Source: Bacteroidales bacterium (GTDB taxonomy: Bacteria > Bacteroidota > Bacteroidia > Bacteroidales > Muribaculaceae). Taken from it: DNA of 57,684 nt. Shown here piece by piece: positions 9,365-16,565 of the stretch. The position numbers and the translations under genes are program-made. How positions within the stretch are numbered: position 1 is the stretch's first letter; every line of letters begins with the position of its first letter. Below the pieces are notes generated by a model, which was given only the letters and a program-made list of their open reading frames with translations, ran no database searches and was not told the DNA's origin. The DNA lies in NCBI GenBank assembly GCA_014800525.1, contig JAAVFV010000040.1:1-57684 (forward strand), written 5' to 3'.

Positions 9365-9604
9365 AAGTAGCTACTAAAAATTAATCGATATATGTTTACA
9401 AAGTAGTTGAAAAAATCTTGAACGATAAAACTTGTTCTTTTGACTCGTCATTGTTTTCTTTAAAAAGGAAACTCGTCGATTTTCAATTCGGCAGATTAGT
9501 CCTTGTCGTTCAGTCGCATAGCCCGCTATGCTCCTTCTCTCCGCGGACTAATCTGCTCGAAAATAACTTCGTTTTATCTGTTCATTAATTCTTAGCAGCT
9601 ACTT
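9365..9604 (+). repeat. Structured dispersed repeat, copy B (MITE-like, about 240 bp)
   Basis: Outer arms 9365-9385 (AAGTAGCTACTAAAAATTAA...) and 9584-9604 are complementary at 19 of 21 positions. Inside them GAACGATAAAAC (9420-9431) pairs with GTTTTATCtGTTC (9571-9583). The conserved core, 9438-9488, has two ACTCGTC units and ends GATTTTCAATT. Next comes a perfect 12-bp stem GCAGATTAGTCC (9491-9502) / GGACTAATCTGC (9545-9556), enclosing GCATAGC/GCTATGC. It sits between the two terD-like genes. It encodes no protein. It may be a non-autonomous mobile element or a structured transcript. Confidence 0.7.
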
Positions 9605-9630
9605 AGGATGGTATCGACCCGAAAGAGATA

Positions 9631-9660
9631 ATTCACTGGCGGGTAGAGACCATTCACTGG
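9631..9660 (+). promoter_or_regulatory. Direct repeat upstream of second terD-like gene
   Basis: ATTCACTGG occurs at 9631-9639 and again at 9652-9660, 21 bases apart (two helical turns), and the second copy ends 20 bases before the start codon at 9681. This spacing suits a regulator binding one face of DNA, suggesting separate control of the second terD-like gene. It lies just outside the structured repeat. Binding is inferred from geometry only. Confidence 0.35.
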
Positions 9661-9680
9661 TATAAAATCAAAATCTAAAT

Positions 9681-10292
9681 ATGGGAAAATTCAATCTACA
9701 GAAGCTTCAGTCGGGCGATCGGTTTAAGATCCAGAAATCGATGGAGCTGGATAATATCCGTGTCGAGCTCCGCTTTCAGGGAGAGGACCTGGATGTGCAG
9801 GCATGGTTGCTCAATGAGGATGGCCTGATTGTGAATGATGCGGCTTTTGTGTTCTATAACTCGGAGAATCGCACCGAAGCATGGGATAAAGCAAAATTCG
9901 GCAATAAGAAGCGTTATCTTGCGGAGACACGTCCGATGAGTGCTGATGGAGCTGTGTTGGGAGCAAAGGATGAAATTGAGGGAGGAATCGAGACTCTCAA
10001 CATCTGTCTTTCCAAGATTGCTCCGGAGGTGAATGAGGTTGCGATCTCCGCTACTGTCTATCAGGATGGAAAGACATTCGGAGATGTATCGTTTGCCAAG
10101 GTATTGGTAATCGATGAGGATTCCGATGAGACACTCTGCGAATATGAGCTGAGCAATGATTATTCAAAGGAGACAGCTTGTGTGACAGCACGTTTCATTC
10201 TCAACGATGATGGAGAATGGGAGTTTTTGGCCGATGGAAAAGCCTATGATGGCGGCTTACAGACACTTGTAGAACTCTTCACTGAAGAATAA
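9681..10292 (+). CDS. TerD-family paralogue lacking the acidic loop
   Basis: 203 residues, clearly paralogous to the gene at 8733: EDLDVQAWLL (35-44), AAFVFYNSEN, PMSADGAVLG (85-94, identical in both) and the C-terminal GEWEFLADGKAYDGGLQTLV. The run of aspartates that follows PMSADGAVLG in the first paralogue is replaced by AKDEIEGGIETLN, so one of the calcium-binding elements appears lost. The N-terminus MGKFNLQKLQSGDRFKIQKS carries the shared leader motif. It probably forms a hetero-assembly with the first TerD and the membrane protein starting 16 bases downstream. The domain is certain; altered calcium binding is a prediction. Confidence 0.88.
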   Translation: MGKFNLQKLQSGDRFKIQKSMELDNIRVELRFQGEDLDVQAWLLNEDGLIVNDAAFVFYNSENRTEAWDKAKFGNKKRYLAETRPMSADGAVLGAKDEIEGGIETLNICLSKIAPEVNEVAISATVYQDGKTFGDVSFAKVLVIDEDSDETLCEYELSNDYSKETACVTARFILNDDGEWEFLADGKAYDGGLQTLVELFTEE

Positions 10293-10308
10293 TTTTGAGA
10301 TAAGTAAG

Positions 10309-11109
10309 ATGGCAAATCAGAAATTTAATCTCGATAAAGGAGGCAGCAAACGAAAGTTTGACCTTCATAAGGATCTCGAGGATGATGATGAAAAGGTGGC
10401 CGCAGTGGCTGATCAGGCTACCGAGGCGGTGAATTCCGAGACTGAGACTGCGAAGGAAGCAGCAAAGCATGCTGTTTCCGGAGTAAAAACTGCAGTAGAG
10501 GATGTGAAGCCTGTGATTGCTGAGCCCGCGATGGTGGAACCGGAGCGTCCCGTAAGGAAGTTGAATCTCTGGCTCTGGATCTGCATTGTGATAGCAATTC
10601 TCTTGGCGATTATGGCTTTTGCATTCGTGAAATGTAATGGAAATAATGGAGGAGAGACGGTTGCAACCGAGCAGACAGATAGCGAGGTGACTGCAGACGA
10701 TGATAGCCTTGCAATGGCTGGCCCGGAGATCAATGAATCGGAAGAAAATGTATCCCCGGAAGGGGAGGCTACACCCGCCGCGGAGGCAACTACGGCTGAT
10801 GAAAGCTCTGTTAATGAAGCGACGACGACTCCGGCCGTCTCCGGTGAGGCTGCCGCTCCTGCCGGTCAGACCACTCCGGCAGTGACTCCTGCGGCAGCTC
10901 CGGCTACAGCTCCGGCAGCGACATCAGGTCGTGTCGGCGCGCCCAAGATCAGTCCGAATGCACCGGTATCTTCAGATGTTCATACAGAGGCCTTGCGAGT
11001 GATCCGTGGTGATTACGGAGTGGGCCGTGAGCGTCGCGAGAAACTCGGCGACATGTATTCCACAGTACAGGGTGAGGTTAACAATCTCAAACGTCAGGGC
11101 CGCTTCTAA
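10309..11109 (+). CDS. TerD-associated membrane protein with C-terminal CW_7-like domain
   Basis: 266 residues in four parts. Residues 1-22 (KFNLDKGGSKRKFDLHK) repeat the F-[NE]-L-x-K ... F-x-[LI]-x-K motif that opens both TerD proteins. Residues 23-82 are an acidic, Ala-rich cytoplasmic segment. Residues 85-108 (LNLWLWICIVIAILLAIMAF) are one membrane span preceded by RPVRK, giving N-in topology. About 110-222 is Thr/Ala/Pro/Glu-rich, like a periplasmic linker. Residues 225-266 contain VIRGDYGVGRERREKLG then YSTVQGEVN, which matches the Cpl-7 cell-wall-binding (CW_7, PF08230) pattern V-I-x-G-x-(W/Y)-G-x-G-x2-R-x3-L ... VQ-x2-VN. It is last in the cluster and followed by a strong terminator. 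It probably tethers the cytoplasmic TerD assembly to peptidoglycan. Confidence 0.8.
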   Translation: MANQKFNLDKGGSKRKFDLHKDLEDDDEKVAAVADQATEAVNSETETAKEAAKHAVSGVKTAVEDVKPVIAEPAMVEPERPVRKLNLWLWICIVIAILLAIMAFAFVKCNGNNGGETVATEQTDSEVTADDDSLAMAGPEINESEENVSPEGEATPAAEATTADESSVNEATTTPAVSGEAAAPAGQTTPAVTPAAAPATAPAATSGRVGAPKISPNAPVSSDVHTEALRVIRGDYGVGRERREKLGDMYSTVQGEVNNLKRQGRF

Positions 11110-11146
11110 TCCTGTTAACATAGAAGTCGGTTTCCTTAAAAATCAG

Positions 11147-11192
11147 CTGCACTCCCGGAAGCTTTAAAATCTTCGGGAGTGCAGTATTTTTT
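11147..11192 (+). terminator. Rho-independent terminator of the tubulin/actin/TerD cluster
   Basis: CTGCACTCCCGGAAG (11147-11161) pairs with CTTCGGGAGTGCAG (11171-11184) around an A/T loop, and TATTTTTTG follows. It is 38 bases after the stop of the membrane-protein gene and is the only strong terminator in the cluster. Confidence 0.85.
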
Positions 11193-11205
11193 GTAGTTTT
11201 GTGGG

Positions 11206-11400
11206 TTGGGGTCTAAAAAAGAGATGAATGGAAACCCCTTGATTCGACATTGTGGCTTGAGAAGAGACTTTTATTCCGAGGGCTACGTTCAGCATTTCCC
11301 TCTTTTGAATTCTACTTTGTAGGATAATATCAATTATTTCGGCTGATAAAATCTGCGTTCATCTGTGAATCGCATCTGTGAATCATCTGCATTCTATAAT
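11206..11400. repeat. Mosaic repeat block left of the IS110 element
   Basis: Contains the module GGTTGGGGTCTAAAAAAGAG followed by GATGAATGGAA, related to copies at about 13.38 and 19.17 kb. The phrase TCAATTATTTCGGCTGA is shared with 19.33 kb, and ATCTGTGAATCGCATCTGTG is the dispersed unit. No protein is encoded. Confidence 0.5.
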
Positions 11401-11560
11401 TCTGTACAAGTTTTTAGGTCACAAAAAAGCGAAAAAAAGACCAAAACTTGACAGCTGAGCCGGAATCGCTCTTGGGGGCGGTTTAGGCCGCCCCCGCCGC
11501 GTGGCATCCCCCTCCAGAAGGAGAGAGGAATGAGGCAGTCGATGATCGGCCAGATATAGG

Positions 11561-12625
11561 TCAGGCGGTTCGTCTATCAATATCCTCCTGAAGCCATTGG
11601 GCCTTAGATTTTCCATGGATGGTAATATCAAACTTCCTGTCATTCTTAATCATCGCGAGAAGAACGTTTATAATTTTAAACTTACAGTTATTCAAGGCCT
11701 TCTGTCGTATTACTCCCCTCGCTATCAGACGGTCATAATAGGGTCGGATGATTTCATTGTTGTAATATATGGCTTGCAGAGCACAGGTTGACAGAAGGGA
11801 ATTTGCCATCGAATCGCGATATCGGCTTGTCCTGGGTGGTTTATTGACAGAAGTTCCTGATTGCTGACCATGAGGGACCACACCTATATAGCAACCTAAT
11901 TCCCGGGCATTGGTCATATATCTGAAATTCAACGTCTTCAATATCAGATATGCTGCTGTCAGGAAACCGACTCCCTTAAAGGAGATCAGGATCTTATAGT
12001 TATGTGACAGTTCCTCAGAGTTAGCTAACAGTTGCTTAATGGACCTGTCTATTTCCCTGAGCCTTTTCCTGATGGATTCAAGTTCAGCCTTAAGCATACG
12101 CACAGCAAGTGTAGAGTCATCCACAATACCGCTCTTTATCTGATTGATTTTGGTGACCTTATCCTTGGTAAGGATCTGATGGGCGGAAATTAAAGATTTC
12201 AGCTTCTTCATTTCCTTACTCGGACGTTCATAGGCTCTGACATCATCAGAGAAATTACACAGGGCATAGTGGGCAATTCTTTTTGAATCAACGCGGTCAT
12301 TCTTTTCTCTAATGATGCCGGCCTTACGATGGATTACCAATGCGGACTCCAGCCACATGAAATATCCTTTCTCTGCAAGATAATCGCATAGTTCGATACT
12401 GTATGTACCTGTGTGTTCACCACAGAAGATCAGTGAGGACTTATCTGCTTTTTCCGAGGCTGTCTTAAGGGTAGTCTTAACCCATTTTTCAAAAGATCTG
12501 AAGCCTTTTGTATCATTTGGGAACGCGCAATAGCCAAGTTCTTCGAAGTGATCCTCCTCACGTCGCACAACAGTGACGTCAAATGTTTTCTTTGAAAAAT
12601 CTATTCCAACTGCTATCTTTTTCAT
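11561..12625 (-). CDS. IS110-family DEDD transposase
   Basis: 354 residues. The N-terminal RuvC-like domain has GIDFSKKTFDV (first Asp), CGEHTGTYS (Glu) and NDRVDSKRIA (the Asp pair), which together make the DEDD set. The C-terminal transposase_20 region has ISFKGVGFLTAAYL, YIGVVPHGQQSG and the conserved serine region SMANSLLSTCALQA. Length equals the family norm and no disruption is seen, so it is probably active. IS110 enzymes are recombinases guided by a bridge RNA from the element's non-coding end, which here would be upstream of the gene (12,640-12,890). Confidence 0.93.
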   Translation of the reverse strand: MKKIAVGIDFSKKTFDVTVVRREEDHFEELGYCAFPNDTKGFRSFEKWVKTTLKTASEKADKSSLIFCGEHTGTYSIELCDYLAEKGYFMWLESALVIHRKAGIIREKNDRVDSKRIAHYALCNFSDDVRAYERPSKEMKKLKSLISAHQILTKDKVTKINQIKSGIVDDSTLAVRMLKAELESIRKRLREIDRSIKQLLANSEELSHNYKILISFKGVGFLTAAYLILKTLNFRYMTNARELGCYIGVVPHGQQSGTSVNKPPRTSRYRDSMANSLLSTCALQAIYYNNEIIRPYYDRLIARGVIRQKALNNCKFKIINVLLAMIKNDRKFDITIHGKSKAQWLQEDIDRRTA

Positions 12626-12639
12626 ATCTTTGCATTTGA

Positions 12640-12890
12640 AATTATTAAAAATTGATCAACCGTTATAACTGTGACGACTGACACTTTATTTTGGCTCTGA
12701 GCCCAGCATTCTATTTTGTCTCTCAGTTATAAAACCCACCGGATCTTTCACAGATCATAGGCTCCAAGCCTGGTGATTCCATAGGTTTATCCGGTGGGGA
12801 GGTTGGTCTCCTTAATGCAACAAAGGAAAACACAACCCCGGGTTTTTACTGAGATGAAAAGTCCCTTTTGGAACAATCCATTTTTCATAT
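12640..12890 (-). ncRNA. Candidate IS110 bridge RNA
   Basis: The region immediately upstream of the transposase, on its strand, is non-coding and highly structured. The clearest stem is CCCACCGGAT (12735-12744) with ATCCGGTGGG (12789-12798): a perfect 10-bp helix closing a 44-base loop, as expected for a guide loop. Smaller palindromic segments lie at GGCTCTGAGCCC (about 12,694-12,705). Placement at the left end matches the IS110 (rather than IS1111) subgroup, in which this RNA directs donor and target pairing. I cannot assign guide bases without the element's junctions. Confidence 0.5.
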
Positions 12891-12924
12891 TACAAATATA
12901 AAGTGATTCCTGTATGAGCCGAGG

Positions 12925-13170
12925 ATTATATTGAACTCACAGATTTTCGCAGATGGCCGTCACAGATTTGCACAGATTGGAATCATAGATTGATAAAGAA
13001 AGTATAAAATTAATAATACTTAACGTCTGCTCAAGGGGTTAGCACGCGGAACGAATTAAACGTACGGAACTAATGGAAATAATTATTCGCAAGCATTGAG
13101 GCAATTGAGGGGAACAGACGCTTTGCGTCGGGAACGAATAAGAACGAGGGCCCAATCTTTCAATTTGGGT
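12925..13170 (+). repeat. Long intergenic repeat, copy 1
   Basis: 12,930-13,015 is the CACAGAT/GCAGATGG block ending in GAATCATAGATTGATAAAG, as at 19.44-19.50 kb. 13,026-13,170 matches 19,187-19,330 at roughly four of five positions, including GCTCAAGGGG, TAGCACGCGGAA, TGGAAATAATTATTC, the hairpin GACGCTTTGCGTC and GAACGAGGGCCCAATC. Modules occur in a different order at the two sites. No protein is supported in either copy. Confidence 0.7.
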
Positions 13171-13484
13171 ACTTTGGTTTCTTCCTTAATGGTTATATTC
13201 TATAAGGGCGATATTATATCAGATATCGACATTGAGTTGACTTTCTTAGGAAGCCAAAGCTTCCGTTCCATTAGTTCAGACTGCAGCCGGATTCCCCCTG
13301 AAATATATTTTTCTCTCAGTTCCGAGAGTTCAATTCCTTCCGCGTTTAAACCTTGAGTAAGCAAAGGTAGTTTTATGGGTTGGAGGCTAATGAAAGAGAT
13401 GAATGGAACCCCCTTGAGTAAGCAAAGATAGTGAATTGACACGTTTTGACATATAGAAGTTTTGACGACTTCAATAGAAGCTGA
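13171..13484. other. Non-coding spacer with repeat modules
   Basis: About 310 bases with no credible gene. 13,376-13,430 repeats the GGGTTGGAGGCTAA / GAGATGAATGGAA module seen at 11.2 kb. 13,456-13,472 (GAAGTTTTGACGACTTC) is a short hairpin lying 12 bases beyond the helicase stop codon on its transcript, a possible terminator. Confidence 0.45.
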
Positions 13485-15422
13485 TTACTGAGGGGATTTA
13501 TTCACTTCATTTTGATGAAGGGCGGAGATGTAGCGGTGGAGCTTGCGGTAGAAGGGATTGGAGGAAAGTGTCTCGACAGATCCGATGATCAATAACTTCA
13601 TCCGGGCTCGCGTCATGGCCACATTCATTCTTCTCAAATCGCGAAGAAAGCCGATATCGCCCTCCTCATTGCTGCGTACCATTGAAATTACGATTATATC
13701 ACGCTCCTGTCCCTGGAAACCATCGACAGTATTGACCGTAATCATACTTTTGAACGGCTTGAAGAATGAGACATTCTTCAAAAGATGCCTGAGATAGCGG
13801 GTCTGAGCGCGATATGGAGAGATAAGACCCACATCAATACGCTCATCAAGAAAGCGTTGCTTGCCGATGCGATTTATATAGTTCTGGAGAGTGAGAAGTG
13901 TGAGCCGCGCCTCCTCCTTGTTGATACGGCCGAAATTCTCGCCGGCCACCGACTCCCGGAAAGAATCCCGCTCATCATCCTGCTCATCATCGGAAGAGGG
14001 AGTTGCGGAGGTATCGACCCATTCAATCGGAGTATCGAGATCAAGGATACCACGATAGCGGGCTTCAGGCGCAGCCTGCATACGGCTATCATAAAACCAA
14101 TCGCTGGAGAAGCGCATGATATCCTCGTGCATACGATACTGTGTGGTAAGGAGTTGCACGGCATCCGGATGCATGTCGACGAGACGTTCCATCAGAGACC
14201 TGGAGAATCCCTGACGCATAGCCTCGATGGATTTCACCGTTGGGGGAAGCTGACAATGATCTCCGGCAAGAATCAGGCGTCCGGCACGACGCATCGGAAT
14301 CCAGGCCGCCGGCTCGAGAGCTTGCGCAGCCTCATCAATAAATAGAGAAGAGAACTTCATTCCCGAGAGAATACGCGCACTGCTCCCTACAAGAGTGGAG
14401 GCAATCACATTGGCGGAATTGAAAATATCGTTATTGATCCGGATTTCCAGCTCCACGGCACGACGATTCAACCGGTCGAGGCGCTGTGCCTTCTGATCGG
14501 ATGATCTGTGCTTTCCACTCCGTAACTCCCGAATCTGTTTACGAATGGTCCAAAGGGTAGGATAGTCGGGATGATCCTCGAAACGACGTTCGTAAGTGAA
14601 ACTCAGCATCTTATCGTTCACCTTCGCCGGATTGCCGATACGAAGTACATTGATGCCGCGGTCGGTGAGTTTTTCGCAAATCCAATCCACAGCCATATTA
14701 CTCTGGGCACAGACCATCACCTGACTTTCGCGGCGAAGCGTCTCGGCAATGGCCTCCACGAGAGTGGTGGTCTTACCGGTTCCCGGAGGCCCATGGACGA
14801 TAGCCACATCCTTGGCCCTCAACACCTTATTTACAGCCTCCTCCTGCGAAGCATTGAGATAGGGGAAACGCATAGGAGGAAATCCAAATTCTCCTACAGC
14901 ACCGGTAGTGTATAGAATATCACGAAGCTCGGCAAGGCGTCCTTTTGCGGAGGAAAGACGGTCGAGCGCCTCGAACATTACCCGATACGAAGTCTCATCG
15001 AAAGAGAGCATCACACCCGGCGAACCTCCTTCGGCAAAGCGGGCGATATTGGCACTCTCCGGAATTATTACCACCATACGATCCCCATCCACAAAACTTA
15101 CCGTCCCTGTAAAAGGGAAAAGGGGAGCTTTCCCCGGATCGGAGGGTACGCTGAAAAATGCCACCGGCCGTCCGGACTCGAAATGATGATTCTCTTCCTC
15201 AGCATTTGCATTGAACACCTCCACGACACGCTGGTTGAGAGAATTATAATAGACGCGACCGATTTTGACATCCGTCCAGGCATCGCCTCGGGAGGCGAGA
15301 CGACGGATACCGACTGCGCGTGAGATTTTTGAAAAGGCCGCTTTCTCGGCCTCATATTCGAGTTGAAGGAGACGACGCTGTTCGGAGATTATGGAGGTAA
15401 TTCGATTAGTGGTGTTTGACAT
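13485..15422 (-). CDS. UPF1/IGHMBP2-like superfamily 1 DNA/RNA helicase
   Basis: 645 residues. After an N-terminal OB/1B-like region, the helicase core shows GPPGTGKTTT (residues 211-220, Walker A), SLFIDEAAQALEP (motif II, DEAA), LAGDHCQLPPTV (motif III), LTTQYRMHEDIMRF (motif IV region), TVNTVDGFQGQERDIIVIS (motif V) and NVAMTRARMKLLI (motif VI). These are the full motifs of the UPF1-like SF1B group, which unwinds nucleic acid 5' to 3' using ATP. It has no partner gene in its strand-wise neighbourhood apart from the PHP gene 96 bases upstream. Such helicases are common in Bacteroidales core genomes; a defence role is not required. Confidence 0.92.
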   Translation of the reverse strand: MSNTTNRITSIISEQRRLLQLEYEAEKAAFSKISRAVGIRRLASRGDAWTDVKIGRVYYNSLNQRVVEVFNANAEEENHHFESGRPVAFFSVPSDPGKAPLFPFTGTVSFVDGDRMVVIIPESANIARFAEGGSPGVMLSFDETSYRVMFEALDRLSSAKGRLAELRDILYTTGAVGEFGFPPMRFPYLNASQEEAVNKVLRAKDVAIVHGPPGTGKTTTLVEAIAETLRRESQVMVCAQSNMAVDWICEKLTDRGINVLRIGNPAKVNDKMLSFTYERRFEDHPDYPTLWTIRKQIRELRSGKHRSSDQKAQRLDRLNRRAVELEIRINNDIFNSANVIASTLVGSSARILSGMKFSSLFIDEAAQALEPAAWIPMRRAGRLILAGDHCQLPPTVKSIEAMRQGFSRSLMERLVDMHPDAVQLLTTQYRMHEDIMRFSSDWFYDSRMQAAPEARYRGILDLDTPIEWVDTSATPSSDDEQDDERDSFRESVAGENFGRINKEEARLTLLTLQNYINRIGKQRFLDERIDVGLISPYRAQTRYLRHLLKNVSFFKPFKSMITVNTVDGFQGQERDIIVISMVRSNEEGDIGFLRDLRRMNVAMTRARMKLLIIGSVETLSSNPFYRKLHRYISALHQNEVNKSPQ

Positions 15423-15518
15423 AGAAAAGGATTAGTAGGGATAAGACCCCAGTTGCGGAGGTGTCTTGGGATTGCTTCAATGTGAGATAGAGCTTTCTGA
15501 CATAGCTCCTGCTTAGTC

Positions 15519-16355
15519 TTAAGCTCCCGCTCTCAGAGCCTTGAAGGCGGCGTCACGGCCCGCGTTGATCTTATCAGGATAATGAGCATCGGAATTCACA
15601 AGGATGGTATTGCGGAAAGAGGGGACAGGGCTAAGGAGGTGGGCAAGACGCCCGGCACCGTAAGCCTCCGCGACAATCTCCCACCACCGGGGGGAGGGAA
15701 AGAATCGTCGTTTGGTATCGAAAGCCTTGGTATTGATCTCCAAAGATAATCCCTTCCAGGCGGCGTGGCGCGCTACATCGCGGATTAGCGACTCATACCA
15801 TCCTTGGGATTCGATATCGGGATCCATGGTCGAGGCATTGGTCGCTATCTTATCGAAGTGACCGAGGATATGGAAGCCTCCGAACTCAATCATGGTGAGT
15901 TCCTGCTCGAAAAATTTCTCCACCACATATCGCAGATCATTGGAGAAGCCATCCTTGAGATTACGGGCGAAGCGTTCGGCACTCCCGTCGCAATCGATAG
16001 GTATACCATCCTGATTAGGCACGAAATGAATCGAGCCGATACGATAATCGAGTGGGAGGTTCTGGAAATAATCGATATGCGGGCCGAAATCACGGGAAAG
16101 AAAATCAACCTCCATACCGGCATTGATTTCCATCTTTCCATCATAAAGGGAGCGCAGACGATCTGTTTCAAACAGATAATCCTTCACGCTCTCCCTACTC
16201 ATATTGCAAGGAGAAGGAACGCAAATAGGGGAATGAGGAGAGAATCCCCAGACAGCCATCCCGGCCTCAGCTGCCGCACGGGCCATCACCTCCATCGGTG
16301 CATGGCCATCGCAGAATTGAGTATGTGAATGAAAATTATACAAATCCGGACTCAT
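15519..16355 (-). CDS. PHP-domain phosphatase, histidinol-phosphatase (HisJ/HisK) type
   Basis: 278 residues, full length for the family. Metal-binding motifs are visible: NFHSHTQFCDG (8-18), WGFSPHSP (second His), a central EINAGMEVD, and a C-terminal VNSDAHYP. This pattern fits PHP phosphoesterases of the HisJ/HisK type, which remove phosphate from histidinol phosphate; other small phosphate esters are possible since no his genes are nearby. A TATCTTTG -7 box lies only 8-15 bases before the ATG, so the transcript must have an extremely short leader. Confidence 0.85.
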   Translation of the reverse strand: MSPDLYNFHSHTQFCDGHAPMEVMARAAAEAGMAVWGFSPHSPICVPSPCNMSRESVKDYLFETDRLRSLYDGKMEINAGMEVDFLSRDFGPHIDYFQNLPLDYRIGSIHFVPNQDGIPIDCDGSAERFARNLKDGFSNDLRYVVEKFFEQELTMIEFGGFHILGHFDKIATNASTMDPDIESQGWYESLIRDVARHAAWKGLSLEINTKAFDTKRRFFPSPRWWEIVAEAYGAGRLAHLLSPVPSFRNTILVNSDAHYPDKINAGRDAAFKALRAGA

Positions 16356-16526
16356 ACTGCAAAGATAACGAAAACTCCGTCACCAACCAATTCAAAGATT
16401 TATTTTCAGATATCATATATATTCTTCTGAACAATTACTAATTTTGCAGTTGCCAGTTGAGAATAGGTACCAGCAAATGAATTACGAAACAGATAAAATA
16501 CAGATGAAGCTTGCTTAGTTGGTTAT

Positions 16527-16564
16527 TTTACCCTATATTTGCAATTTTACTTAGATAAGGTAAA
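16527..16564 (+). promoter_or_regulatory. Promoter with overlapping inverted repeat (candidate autoregulatory operator)
   Basis: TATATTTG (16534-16541) fits the -7 box. It is flanked by TTTACC (16527-16532) and GGTAAA (16559-16564), an inverted pair that covers the start site and ends 1 base before the ATG at 16566. AbiE-type antitoxins repress their own promoters by binding inverted repeats, so this is a plausible operator for the first gene product. Confidence 0.5.
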
Positions 16565-16565
16565 T

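Larger units (their letters stand above)
11412..12915 (-). mobile_element. IS110-family insertion sequence (ends approximate)
   Basis: It comprises the DEDD transposase gene at 11561-12625, a GC-rich hairpin past its 3' end (GGGGGCGG 11474-11481 / CCGCCCCC 11488-11495), and about 290 bases of structured non-coding DNA upstream of the gene. IS110 elements lack long inverted repeats, so exact ends cannot be read. I set them by the change back to the chromosomal repeat family, which resumes at about 12,925. Repeat-family DNA lies on both sides, suggesting insertion inside a repeat cluster. Confidence 0.65.

Noticed and set aside
13096..13442. Overlapping open frames of 80-86 codons on both strands
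   Set aside because: They lie in the shuffled intergenic repeats; the predicted peptides have no protein-like pattern and the second copy of the repeat does not preserve the frame.
16539..16565. TTG start for the AbiEi-like gene
   Set aside because: It falls inside the TATATTTG -7 box, so the codon would not be in the transcript.
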